Shown piece after piece: positions 8,539-17,080 of a DNA stretch of 64,000 nucleotides; position 1 is the first letter of the stretch; the number at the start of each line of letters is the position of its first letter. Below the pieces are notes generated by a model that was not told the DNA's origin, made no database searches, and saw nothing but the letters and a program-made list of their open reading frames with translations. This stretch comes from Rhizobium sp. BK196 (lineage in GTDB: Bacteria > Pseudomonadota > Alphaproteobacteria > Rhizobiales > Rhizobiaceae). Where the stretch lies: the NCBI RefSeq assembly GCF_014193255.1, contig NZ_JACHZB010000009.1:124001-188000 (forward strand). The letters run 5' to 3'. Position numbers and translations under genes: made by a program.

Positions 8539-9702
8539 ATGCCGCCCTTCAATCCGCTCGTCGACAAACTCGTACCGCCTCCGATTCCTTCCGTTTTCGC
8601 TTGGGCAAGGTCCTATGACGGACGGTACGGACCGTTGATCGATCTCTCTCAGGCCGTACCAGGCTATCCGGCCCACCCGGAAATGCTGAAATTGCTCGGG
8701 GAATCCGCTGCTTCAGCCGCGTATACCGGCTACGGGCCGATCGAAGGCGAAGCGGAACTCCGGCAAGCCTATGCTGCTCAGGCCCGCGAGGTCTATCGCG
8801 CCCCTATCGACTCTGCCAACATCCATATTACCGCAGGCTGCAACCAGGCCTTCGTTTGTGCGGCGATGACGGTTGCTGGGTCGGGCGACGCAGTGTTGAT
8901 GACCAATCCCTATTATTTCAATCATGAAACGACCCTTGCCATGCTGGGGATCCAAAGCCGGTTTGCCGCCTGTGATCCGGCAGCCGGTTTCCTGCCTGAC
9001 CCAGCCGCCCTCGCCGCGGCAATCACGCCTGATGTGCGGGCGTTGGCGATCGTCACGCCCAACAACCCGACCGGCGCCTTATATCCGGCCGACCTGATCG
9101 AGAAGATTTTCGACCTCTGCAAGGCGCGCGGGATCTGGCTGATCCTTGACGAGACCTATCGTGACTTCCTGCCCGAAGGTGTCGGCCGACCGCACGGTCT
9201 CTTTGCCAAGCAGGGATGGGAAGATACGCTGATCGGCCTCTACAGCTTCTCCAAGTCCTTCTGCATCCCTGGCCATCGGCTCGGAGCGATCACGGCAGGG
9301 CCGCAGGTCGTGAGCCAGGTCGCAAAGATCATGGACAACCTGCAGATCTGCGCGCCTCGTGCGCCTCAGGCGGCCGTGGCGAAGGCTCTTCCGCGCTTAG
9401 CTGCATGGCGGGAGGAAAACCGGCGGGAGATTGCATTGCGGGCGGAAACCCTTCGCCTCACGATGGCAGAGGTGACGAAATGGAAGCTTGGCGCGGTTGG
9501 CGCTTATTTCGCTTTCGTACGTCATCCCTTCGACCGGCGTGATTCGACCGAAGTCGCCGAGAAGCTCGCGCGCGACGCCGGCATTCTCTGTGTGCCTGGC
9601 GCCTATTTCGGAGAGGGCCAGGACGCCTATCTCCGTTTTGCCTTTGCCAATGCGGATGCTCAAACCATCCGTATGCTGAGTGGCCGCCTCTCGCGATTTT
9701 GA
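8539..9702 (+). CDS. class I PLP-dependent aminotransferase
   Basis: A 387-residue fold-type I aminotransferase. It has the PLP lysine at Lys239 in YSFSKSFCIPGHRLG, the NNPTG motif at 175-179, Asp204 in ILDETYRDF and Arg247 after the lysine. The ATG at 8539 lies 27 bases after the lysR stop; the longer upstream frame runs through lysR and is rejected. Beside a guanidino-hydrolysing enzyme and a polyamine-type importer, it could deaminate arginine or a related amino acid to the keto acid, or process the amine product. This is inference. The family is confident, the substrate is not. Confidence 0.85.
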   Translation: MPPFNPLVDKLVPPPIPSVFAWARSYDGRYGPLIDLSQAVPGYPAHPEMLKLLGESAASAAYTGYGPIEGEAELRQAYAAQAREVYRAPIDSANIHITAGCNQAFVCAAMTVAGSGDAVLMTNPYYFNHETTLAMLGIQSRFAACDPAAGFLPDPAALAAAITPDVRALAIVTPNNPTGALYPADLIEKIFDLCKARGIWLILDETYRDFLPEGVGRPHGLFAKQGWEDTLIGLYSFSKSFCIPGHRLGAITAGPQVVSQVAKIMDNLQICAPRAPQAAVAKALPRLAAWREENRREIALRAETLRLTMAEVTKWKLGAVGAYFAFVRHPFDRRDSTEVAEKLARDAGILCVPGAYFGEGQDAYLRFAFANADAQTIRMLSGRLSRF

Positions 9703-9766
9703 CCGAGGGCTACGAATGTGGAACTGGCGCCGATGAGCATTTCTCTGGCCCGCTTTGGCGCGTTTT

Positions 9767-10024
9767 TTATATCGACATTGAGGGGCGCTGACGATAACCG
9801 CGCTTTCGTTTCTGCCGGAGCAGATCGAGGAAGAGCACGACCGCTTCCTCTTCCCTCTCGAAATGATGGACCATCATCTGCCCTTTGGTACCGATGCGCC
9901 CCCATTTCCGCAACAGGCAGACGTCGCCGAACAGGTTCGGCTCGATCGACATAGCATAGTAGCGCGCCATGTTCCTGGCAGCGTCCGAGCGCTCGACATA
10001 GAGGTGATAGGGCTGCGAGATCAT
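9767..10024 (-). CDS. WGR domain protein (85 aa)
   Basis: A small basic protein with an almost complete WGR domain. The pattern HLYVERSDAARNMARYYAM, then LFGDVCLLRKWGRIG, a KGQMMVHHF segment and a C-terminal helix fits the stand-alone WGR proteins often seen on rhizobial plasmids. WGR domains bind nucleic acid in PARP-type proteins. The ATG at 10024 begins the conserved part; an in-frame GTG at 10066 would add 14 residues. It lies downstream of traG on the same strand with a 0.5 kb gap. Its role in plasmid biology is unknown. Confidence 0.8.
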   Translation of the reverse strand: MISQPYHLYVERSDAARNMARYYAMSIEPNLFGDVCLLRKWGRIGTKGQMMVHHFEREEEAVVLFLDLLRQKRKRGYRQRPSMSI

Positions 10025-10522
10025 GAGATGAGAATCGCCGATCCGCGGAGTTGCGTCCAACGACACTTATGAATCGGTCGGGGTGGATCGATTCATATCC
10101 GTGATGATATTGGAAAGGCCGTGACAGGCTTGGGCGAGACCCCTTCGGCGCAGGCTCTACTCGCCGCGCTCGCCCCATCCTGAAGCCGGTTTCGGCCATC
10201 CGGTGACAATCCTCTCGCGGGCCCCAGCCGCACCATCCGAGTCTCGCGCCGCCCGAGTGTCTGGATTCGCCTCAACCTATCTCGGCTTCGGTTTCATCTG
10301 CGTTTACGGGCAAGGCGCTTCAGGCGGTGCGCGAGATGCGGGGCGCAGTCGGTCCCGCCTCCCCTTCGGTAACTCAGTTGAGGCTCCCGCGGCTGCGCTG
10401 CTTCCCGCCCTCGCACGACGAGAATTCCCGAAATCGCGACCGTTGGTCGCCGCTATGCTGATTTCTCCGATACTCTTCTTTGTCCTGGATCAGCCTTGCT
10501 CGTTGCACTGCGCGCCGGCTGA
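10025..10522. other. intergenic region between WGR gene and traG
   Basis: About 500 bases with no frame that I can support. A tight hairpin, GCGACC-GTT-GGTCGC, occupies 10436-10450. It could act on transcripts running from traG toward the WGR gene. Composition is like the gap at 242-579: GC-rich with short inverted repeats. Confidence 0.4.
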
Positions 10523-12454
10523 TCAGGCTTCAAGCGTTTTCTCGATCTTGTAAAACCGGTTCTTGCCGACGCAGGCCTTCATGTCATCCCGCCGGAACCA
10601 GATCGCCCGACCGCAGCGAAGCGGCGCGTTGCCGGCCGTAAACACGATCTGCTCATCGGCTCGCATGCGCAGAACCTCGTGCGCTTGGATCAGTGGTCTT
10701 GCCGCAAGTTGCTTCGATCGCGTTCGCGACGATCCCCTGGATTGGGAACTGCGGCTGATCTGGTCGACCTCCACGGTCGTCATGCCGCAACGCTTCGAGA
10801 TGTAGTCGGCGGTGTCGGGGTCGTTGATCGCGGCGAACGAAATCCAGCTCGCGCTTTCGAACCACTTGCTCGCTGCATCGCGGCCGCCATAGGTCTCGCG
10901 CATCTGACCGATCGACTGGTAGATCATCGTCAGCGTGATCCCGTACTTGCGGCCGGCATCGCGCGCGGTTTCCAGAATGCGCATGTAGCCAAGTCGTGCC
11001 ACCTCATCGAGGAGGAATAGCGCCCTGCCCTGCACCGCTCCGTCGCGATTGTAGATCGCATTGAGGAACGACCCGATGATGACACGCGCCAGACCGGAAT
11101 GCGTCTCCAGCGTTTTCAGGTCGATGTTGATGAACACATCGGTCTTGCCATCGGCAAGCGCGTCGGTCGAGAAGGTCGACCCGGACACGAGCGCGGCATA
11201 GTTTGCATAGGACAACCAGTGCGTTTCCTTGACCGCATTGGCGTAGACGCCGGAGAAGGTTTCCGGCGTCATGTTGACGAAGGCAGCCACATTTTCTTTC
11301 ACGAAATCCGAGTTCGAATTGTCGTAAATCTCCTGCAGCCGCTCGCGCAGTTTCGGCTCTGGTTCGGCGAGATTGGAACGCACCTGACGCAAGGTTTGGT
11401 TCTGCTGGTCGGTGTGGCCGGACAGGCAGACATCGGCGATCAGAGCGGTTAACAGCTGGAGCGCTGACGCGCGGAAGAAGTCGTCGCGCACGCCGCGTGC
11501 GGCGCCGCTGTCACTCATGATCCAGGACGCGACCGAAGCGATATCCTCCTCCTTCGTCCCGCCGAACCGGCCGATCCAGTCGAGTGCGTTGAACCCGGTT
11601 TTCGGCTCCTTAGGATCGAGAATGCGGATGAAGTGCGCCGCACCCCTGCGCTGCTCCTGCACCATTGGTGCGACCTCGTTCGAAGGGTCCAGCACGACAA
11701 GTCCACCGCCCCATTTGAGCGCGGTCGGGATTGTCACTGACGTTGTCTTGAAGCCACCTGATCCGGCGAACACGATCCCGTGGGACGATCCGAATGAACC
11801 GTCAAAGCAGAGCAGCGGCGACTTACCGCCGGCGCCCCAGGTCTCCGGGTCATCGGCACGGAATGAGCGCGCGGCCGTGCTGTCTCTGTCGACCCGGTAG
11901 CGCTCGCCGATGACGATGCCGCCCGTGTCGGCAAAGAGTTTGACCGCATCCTGCATTTTCATCCAGTCGGCCTCACCGTGCAGCGCGCGTGGTCCGCGGA
12001 CGCGTTTCGGCTCGGCTCGCGCGAAGGCGGCGTTGCCGATCAGCGCGACGCGTATCGCGAAACATCCCGCCATCAGCGCGGCCGCCCCGCCGATCATTGT
12101 CGCTGGGTCGAGATAGGAAACGATCGACTTGCCCGCCGGAACCTGTCCGGCGAAACCGGCAACACGTGTCGTCTCGCGCGCCACCGCGATCAGGATCGTC
12201 GCCATGCTTCCCGCGGCGGTGCCCCAGCCTGCGAATTTGATGCAAGTCCCGCCGGCGCTCGCGAACAGGAAGATCACGCCGATCGCCGCGGAGCTGATAT
12301 AGGGCGCGGCGATGCCTGCCCGGCCCAACGTCAATCTCGCGCTTTCCGTCTTGCCGAAGGCCGAAAGCCATTGCTCGATCCCGGCCATGCCGATGACCGC
12401 CAGCATCATGAGCACGACCGGGACGCCGGACAGAGCAAGCTTATTCGCGGTCAT
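10523..12454 (-). CDS. traG: conjugal coupling protein TraG (VirD4-type ATPase)
   Basis: A 643-residue type IV coupling protein that docks the relaxosome to the mating pore. The N-terminal 150 residues have several hydrophobic segments (LALSGVPVVLMMLAVIGM and following). Walker A is FAGSGGFKTTS near residue 233. The motif ALFLLDEVARLGYMRILETA is Walker B, and QSIGQMRETYG follows it. Length matches TraG of Ti-type plasmids. The start overlaps the end of traD by 14 bases, and the order traC-traD-traG on one strand, divergent from traA, is the Agrobacterium arrangement. All ATPase motifs look intact. Confidence 0.95.
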   Translation of the reverse strand: MTANKLALSGVPVVLMMLAVIGMAGIEQWLSAFGKTESARLTLGRAGIAAPYISSAAIGVIFLFASAGGTCIKFAGWGTAAGSMATILIAVARETTRVAGFAGQVPAGKSIVSYLDPATMIGGAAALMAGCFAIRVALIGNAAFARAEPKRVRGPRALHGEADWMKMQDAVKLFADTGGIVIGERYRVDRDSTAARSFRADDPETWGAGGKSPLLCFDGSFGSSHGIVFAGSGGFKTTSVTIPTALKWGGGLVVLDPSNEVAPMVQEQRRGAAHFIRILDPKEPKTGFNALDWIGRFGGTKEEDIASVASWIMSDSGAARGVRDDFFRASALQLLTALIADVCLSGHTDQQNQTLRQVRSNLAEPEPKLRERLQEIYDNSNSDFVKENVAAFVNMTPETFSGVYANAVKETHWLSYANYAALVSGSTFSTDALADGKTDVFINIDLKTLETHSGLARVIIGSFLNAIYNRDGAVQGRALFLLDEVARLGYMRILETARDAGRKYGITLTMIYQSIGQMRETYGGRDAASKWFESASWISFAAINDPDTADYISKRCGMTTVEVDQISRSSQSRGSSRTRSKQLAARPLIQAHEVLRMRADEQIVFTAGNAPLRCGRAIWFRRDDMKACVGKNRFYKIEKTLEA

Positions 12455-12656
12455 CGCCGAAAGCCTCCGCTCCGATCGCGATCAGTCGCGCCCGCTCGCT
12501 GTCATCAGACTTCAGCCGCGAGCTAAGTTCGACCAGTGCCCCAAGCAGGAGTGCCCGCTTCTCGTAGCGAAGGCCGGCCTTGACGATCAGGCCGCCGAGT
12601 TCGATCTTCTCGCGCGTGTCTTGTCTGCGCGCATCTGATGTGGTTGTTCGCGCCAT
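12441..12656 (-). CDS. traD: conjugal transfer protein TraD
   Basis: A 71-residue basic protein starting MARTTTSDARRQDTREKIE, with GLIVKAGLRYEKRALLLGALVEL in its centre. That pattern and length match TraD of Ti-like plasmids, a small relaxosome-associated protein. The ATG at 12656 lies just after the traC stop, and the longer frame upstream overlaps traC in another phase. The stop overlaps the traG start. The central segment resembles part of the traC product, so the two may be related DNA-associated proteins. Confidence 0.88.
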   Translation of the reverse strand: MARTTTSDARRQDTREKIELGGLIVKAGLRYEKRALLLGALVELSSRLKSDDSERARLIAIGAEAFGDDRE

Positions 12657-12660
12657 CCGC

Positions 12661-12957
12661 TCAAGCCTCGCCAGTGCTGCCCTGAGCCGCGCCATGCGTG
12701 ACCGCCCCGGGCGATGCACCGGTGCTGGCGTCTCCGTTGCTCTTCTTCCCTCCGTTCGAAACGCCCTGCCCTCCGCGAAACCGTTTCGCCAGATCCTCGA
12801 AGACGGCCTGGAGCGTGGCTTCCTCGATCTCGATTTCTCCAAGACCTGCTTTGAGCGCGATCCGGCCGATCCGCTCGGCTTCGCGGGTTTCCGCAGCCTT
12901 GAGCTGTTCCTGGAGTCTGGCGATCTCGTCGCGGATCTTGGAGGAAGGCTTCTTCAT
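12661..12957 (-). CDS. traC: conjugal transfer protein TraC
   Basis: A 98-residue protein beginning MKKPSSKIRDEIARLQEQLKAAE. A long N-terminal helix is followed by the RIGRIALKAGLGEIEIEEATL motif and a low-complexity Gly/Ser/Thr tail. This is the plasmid TraC accessory relaxosome family, related to the TraC/ParB-like helpers of RP4-type relaxases. AAAGGA (on the minus strand, 12967-12972) fits the ATG at 12957 better than the ATG six codons upstream. It is the first gene of the traCDG unit and faces oriT. Confidence 0.88.
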   Translation of the reverse strand: MKKPSSKIRDEIARLQEQLKAAETREAERIGRIALKAGLGEIEIEEATLQAVFEDLAKRFRGGQGVSNGGKKSNGDASTGASPGAVTHGAAQGSTGEA

Positions 12958-13009
12958 TGCCGAGCGTCCTTTCATGCGATTTTTGAATTCGAACCACGTG
13001 AGAGTCCCC

Positions 13010-13029
13010 TAGATCGGCGTGCCGATCTA
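13010..13029. promoter_or_regulatory. 20-bp perfect palindrome in traC-traA promoter gap (candidate TraR box)
   Basis: TAGATCGGCGTGCCGATCTA has 9-base perfect arms around GT. It lies 53 bases before traC and 180 bases before traA, where Ti plasmids carry the shared tra box. Size and symmetry suit a LuxR-type dimer site, but the bases differ from the Ti consensus. TraR as the ligand is inference. Confidence 0.5.
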
Positions 13030-13100
13030 CTAACATAAATGCGAGTTGGCGCAGCCAACGCGTTTGAGCATCATCCCGGCCGTTCCGAAGGAGCGGATCC

Positions 13101-13136
13101 GAAGGGCGCAATTATACGTCGCTGATGCGACGCCCT
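13101..13136 (-). other. oriT: origin of conjugal transfer (oriT) with nic region
   Basis: Read on the minus strand, 13101-13114 gives TAATTGCGCCCTTC, close to the RSF1010/Q-type nick consensus TAAnTGCGCCCT. Next to it is a hairpin with arms CGTCGC (13117-13122) and GCGACG (13127-13132) and loop TGAT, plus outer AGGGCG/CGCCCT arms (13103-13108, 13131-13136). A further dyad, GTTGGC-GCA-GCCAAC, sits at 13045-13059. It lies between traC and traA as in Agrobacterium plasmids and should be the substrate of TraA. Confidence 0.85.
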
Positions 13137-13208
13137 GCTTTTGCGCCGGCGGTGCCACCGCTCCCGACGAACCCTTTGAATTTCTTCGACGCAGGAGCAG
13201 TTTTCGCC

Positions 13209-16200
13209 GTGGCCGTCCCTCATTTCTCCGTCAGCGTCGTCGCCCGCGGCTCCGGCCGCAGTGCGGTGCTGTCGGCAGCCTACCGGCACTGCGCAAAAAT
13301 GGAGTATGAGCGGGAGGCGCGGACGATCGATTACACCCACAAGCGCGGTCTCCTGCACGAGGAGTTCGTGATCCCGGCTGACGCGCCCGAGTGGTTGCGG
13401 ACAATAACCGCCGATCGGTCGATCTCCGGTGCTTCCGAAGCCTTCTGGAACAGGGTCGAGGATTTCGAGAAGCGCTCCGATGCGCAGCTCGCCAAGGACG
13501 TCACGATTGCCCTGCCGATCGAACTGACGACCGCGCAAAACATCGCGCTCGTTCGAGACTTCGTCGAGCGTCACGTCACCGCCAAGGGCATGGTCGCCGA
13601 TTGGGTCTATCACGATGCGCCGGGCAATCCGCATGTTCATCTGATGACGACTTTGCGGCCACTGAAGGAGGATGGGTTCGGCGCCAAGAAGGTCGCGGTT
13701 CTCAGGCCGGATGGGAATGCGATTCGCAACGACGCCGGGAAGATCGTCTACGAGCTTTGGGCGGGAAACCTCGATGACTTCAACGTATTTCGCGACGGCT
13801 GGTTCGGCTGCCAGAACAGGCATCTGGCAATGGCCGGCCTCGACGTCCGCGTCGATGGCCGATCCTTCGAAAGGCAAGGCATCGACGTGGAGCCGACCAT
13901 CCATATTGGTGTCGGTGCGACTGCCATCGACCGGAAGGCGGAGACGCAGGCAGCGTCACCAAAGCTCGAACGGATCGAGTTGCAGGAGGCGCGGCGAAGC
14001 GAGAACGCACGCCGCATCCAGCGCCGGCCGGAGATCGTCCTCGACCTGATCACGCGCGAGAAGAGTGTCTTCGATAGCCGAGACGTCGCGAAAATCCTGC
14101 ATCGCTATATCGATGATGCCGCCCTGTTCCAGAACCTGATGGTCCGTGTCCTGCAGAGCCCCGAAGCGCTCCGCCTCGAACGCGAGCGGATCGCGTTTGC
14201 GACCGGGGCCAGGGTGCTTGCCAAATACACGACCCGCGAGTTGATCCGGCTGGAAGCGGTGATGGCTGACCGCGCGATCTGGCTTTCTGAGCGATCGTCG
14301 CATGGCGTTCAGGACGCGGTGCTAGAGGCGACTTTCGCGCGCCATTCCCGCCTCTCAGAGGAGCAAAAGGCAGCGATCGAGCATGTCGCAGGACCCGAGC
14401 GGATCGCAGCCGTCATCGGCCGCGCCGGCGCCGGGAAGACCACGATGATGAAGGCTGCGCGGGAAGCGTGGGAAGGTGCCGGATATCATGTCGTCGGTGG
14501 TGCTCTTGCCGGTAAAGCGGCGGAGGGTCTGGAGAAGGAAGCGGGGATCGCCTCGCACACGCTTTCGTCCTGGGAGCTTCGCTGGAGCGGAGGCCGAAAC
14601 CAGCTCGACGCAAAGACGGTCTTCGTTCTCGATGAGGCCGGCATGGTGTCGTCACGCCAGATGGCGCACCTGGTCGAGGCGGTGACGAAGGCCGGCGCCA
14701 AGCTTGTCATGGTTGGTGATCCGGAGCAGCTTCAGCCGATCGAAGCCGGCGCCGCCTTCCGAGCGATCGCCGATCGGATCGGTTATGCCGAGCTCGAAAC
14801 CATCTATCGCCAGCGCGAACAATGGATGCGCGATGCGTCGCTCGATCTTGCGCGCGGCAACATCCGCAAGGCTGTCGATGCCTATGCCGCTCGGGGCCGA
14901 ATGATCGGCTTGCGTCTGAAGGAAGAGGCCGTCGAGACGCTCATCGCCGATTGGAGCCGCGACTACGATCGGAGCAGGCCGACGTTGATCCTCGCCCACC
15001 TCCGCCGTGACGTGCGCATGCTCAACGAGATGGCACGCGCCGAGCTCGTCGAGCGTGGCGTCCTTGGCCAAGGTTTTGCGTTCCGAACGGAGCACGGGCA
15101 CCGCGACTTCGCGGTCGGCGACCAGATCGTATTCCTGAAGAATGAAGGCTCGCTCGGCATCAAGAACGGGATGCTTGCCAAGGTCGTCGACGCTGCTCAA
15201 AACCACATCGTGGCAGAGGTCGGCGAAGGCGAGCACCGCCGCCTGGTCACGGTCGAGCAGCGTTTCTATAACAATCTCGACCACGGCTATGCCACCACGA
15301 TCCACAAGAGCCAGGGCGCCACCGTAGACCGGGTCAAGGTGCTCGCATCCCTCTCGCTCGATCGGCATCTGACCTATGTGGCGATGACCCGCCATCGCGA
15401 GGATCTCCGCATCTATTACGGTACCCGATCCTTCGCATTCGCCGGCGGGCTGATCAACATCCTGTCGCGAAAGAACGCCAAGGAAACCACGCTCGATTAC
15501 GAAAAGGCTACCTTCTATCGACAAGCGCTGCCCTTCGCGGAAGCGCGCGGCCTGCATATCGTCAACGTCGCCCGAACGGTTGCCCGCGACAGGCTCGAAT
15601 GGACGATCCGCCAGAAACAAAAATTGGCCGTTCTTGCTCATCGGCTCCTCGCCATCGGCGCCAAACTCGGTCTCGGTGCCCGTTCCAAACCGATCCGCTC
15701 GCAAAGCAGCAAGGATGCCGGCCCCATGGTTGCCGGTATCGCGACGTTCCCGAAAACGATCGAGCAGGCCGTCGCCGAAAAGCTCGAAGCGGACCCCGGT
15801 TTGAAGAAGCAATGGGAAGATGTGTCGGCTCGCTTCCATCTCATCTATGCGCATCCGGAAGCCGCCTTCAGGACCGTCAATGTCGACGCTATGGTGAAGG
15901 ATGAGACTGTCGCCAAATCGATGCTGGCGAAGCTCGCCGGCCAGCCGGAAAGCTTTGGTGTACTCAAGGGGAAAGCCGGCATCCTCGCAAGCCGGGCCGA
16001 AAGGCAGGAGCGCGAGAGGGCGCAACGCAACGTTCCTGCTCTAGCTCAAAGCCTCGGTGATTACATGCGCCAGCGCAACCGGGCCGGACAACGCTATCAG
16101 GCGGAGGAAGTGGCCCTCCGCCGCAAGATCTCGATCGACATTCCGGCGCTATCTCCGAATGCCCGCCAGACGCTCGAACGCGTGCGTGATGCGATCGACC

Positions 16201-16517
16201 GCAATGACCTTCCGTCGGCGCTCGCGTTCGGTCTTGCCGACAGACAAGTGAAGGCGGAACTGGAGGGATTTGCCAAGGCGGTCGCCGAGCGTTTCGGCGA
16301 GCGGACCTTGCTGCCCTTGGCTGCCAAGGACACCAATGGCGAGACCTTTAAGACGATTACGGCGGACATGAGCCCCGGTCAGAAAGCAGAGGTCCAGTCA
16401 GCATGGAGCCTTATGCGCGCAGTGCAGAAGCTCGGTGCTCATGACCGAACGATCGAGGCCATCAAACAAGCTGAGACGATGCGCCAAGCCAAGGGCCAGG
16501 GGATGTCGCTGAAATGA
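13209..16517 (+). CDS. traA: conjugal relaxase-helicase TraA
   Basis: A 1102-residue fusion. The N-terminal MobA/MobL relaxase domain has HFSVSVVARGSGRSAVLSAA at the start and the metal-binding HVH in NPHVHLMTTLRPL near residue 141. A RecD/TraI-type helicase follows, with Walker A GRAGAGKTTMMK (about residue 403), VLDEAGMVSS, VGDPEQLQPIEAG and TIHKSQGATVDRV. The C-terminal third is a basic, helix-rich tail. The GTG at 13209 (AGGAG at 13193-13197) is chosen over an ATG at 13125 because that upstream ATG lies inside oriT. The protein nicks oriT and unwinds the strand. traF overlaps its end by four bases. Confidence 0.95.
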   Translation: MAVPHFSVSVVARGSGRSAVLSAAYRHCAKMEYEREARTIDYTHKRGLLHEEFVIPADAPEWLRTITADRSISGASEAFWNRVEDFEKRSDAQLAKDVTIALPIELTTAQNIALVRDFVERHVTAKGMVADWVYHDAPGNPHVHLMTTLRPLKEDGFGAKKVAVLRPDGNAIRNDAGKIVYELWAGNLDDFNVFRDGWFGCQNRHLAMAGLDVRVDGRSFERQGIDVEPTIHIGVGATAIDRKAETQAASPKLERIELQEARRSENARRIQRRPEIVLDLITREKSVFDSRDVAKILHRYIDDAALFQNLMVRVLQSPEALRLERERIAFATGARVLAKYTTRELIRLEAVMADRAIWLSERSSHGVQDAVLEATFARHSRLSEEQKAAIEHVAGPERIAAVIGRAGAGKTTMMKAAREAWEGAGYHVVGGALAGKAAEGLEKEAGIASHTLSSWELRWSGGRNQLDAKTVFVLDEAGMVSSRQMAHLVEAVTKAGAKLVMVGDPEQLQPIEAGAAFRAIADRIGYAELETIYRQREQWMRDASLDLARGNIRKAVDAYAARGRMIGLRLKEEAVETLIADWSRDYDRSRPTLILAHLRRDVRMLNEMARAELVERGVLGQGFAFRTEHGHRDFAVGDQIVFLKNEGSLGIKNGMLAKVVDAAQNHIVAEVGEGEHRRLVTVEQRFYNNLDHGYATTIHKSQGATVDRVKVLASLSLDRHLTYVAMTRHREDLRIYYGTRSFAFAGGLINILSRKNAKETTLDYEKATFYRQALPFAEARGLHIVNVARTVARDRLEWTIRQKQKLAVLAHRLLAIGAKLGLGARSKPIRSQSSKDAGPMVAGIATFPKTIEQAVAEKLEADPGLKKQWEDVSARFHLIYAHPEAAFRTVNVDAMVKDETVAKSMLAKLAGQPESFGVLKGKAGILASRAERQERERAQRNVPALAQSLGDYMRQRNRAGQRYQAEEVALRRKISIDIPALSPNARQTLERVRDAIDRNDLPSALAFGLADRQVKAELEGFAKAVAERFGERTLLPLAAKDTNGETFKTITADMSPGQKAEVQSAWSLMRAVQKLGAHDRTIEAIKQAETMRQAKGQGMSLK

Positions 16518-17080
16518 ACTTGTCTCTCATGATAATGACGCTGGCGCGGCCTCCGCACAGGGGGTTCCTTCCGGCCGTGGCGACAGTCACAGCAGCGCTT
16601 CTTGCTGCGATCGTGGCGGCCGGGTTCGGTGGCTATCGGATCAATCTTACACCGAGCCAACCGCTCGGTCTCTGGCATATCGTCAAGCTCGATCGCGCCG
16701 CTGAGGTCGGCGATCTCGTCTTCATTTGCCCGCCGCAAACGGCAGCCATCCAGGAGGCACTTAGCCGCGGTTATCTGCGCTCCGGCCTTTGCCCAAGTGG
16801 CGTTGCGCCGCTGATCAAGACGGTGATCGCCGTCGCCGGCCAGCGGGTCGAGGTCGCAGCAAGCGTCCGCGTCGACGGGCGTGACGTTGCTCGATCGAAG
16901 CTTGCAGACCAGGACGGACAGGGACGGTCGTTGACGCCGGCTGGAGGCGGGATCGTGCCGGCGGGTAGCGTGTTCCTGCACTCGGCTTTCGCGGGCTCCT
17001 ACGACTCCCGCTATTTCGGTCCCCTCCCTGCTTCGGGTATCCTCGGTCTGGCGCAACAGGTCCTGACCTATGCGCCATAA
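16514..17080 (+). CDS. traF: conjugal pilin peptidase TraF (S26 family)
   Basis: A 188-residue inner-membrane serine peptidase of the signal-peptidase-like S26 family. It has an N-terminal membrane helix (about residues 20-40), Ser48 in NLTPSQPLGLW, Lys102 in APLIKTVIAVAG and Asp164 in GSYDSRYFGPL. The serine-lysine-aspartate set corresponds to that known for RP4 TraF. TraF trims and cyclises the TrbC prepilin encoded at 54946-55308. It starts inside the traA stop and overlaps traB by 11 bases. Confidence 0.93.
   Translation: MNLSLMIMTLARPPHRGFLPAVATVTAALLAAIVAAGFGGYRINLTPSQPLGLWHIVKLDRAAEVGDLVFICPPQTAAIQEALSRGYLRSGLCPSGVAPLIKTVIAVAGQRVEVAASVRVDGRDVARSKLADQDGQGRSLTPAGGGIVPAGSVFLHSAFAGSYDSRYFGPLPASGILGLAQQVLTYAP

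Noticed and set aside
13125..13208. Upstream ATG as start of traA
   Set aside because: The first 28 codons would cover the oriT hairpin and do not resemble relaxase sequence. A GTG at 13209 with AGGAG starts at the conserved HFSVSVV region.
14652..16025. Minus-strand open frame of 457 codons
   Set aside because: It lies wholly inside traA, whose relaxase and helicase motifs are intact on the plus strand. Its product has no recognisable domain.
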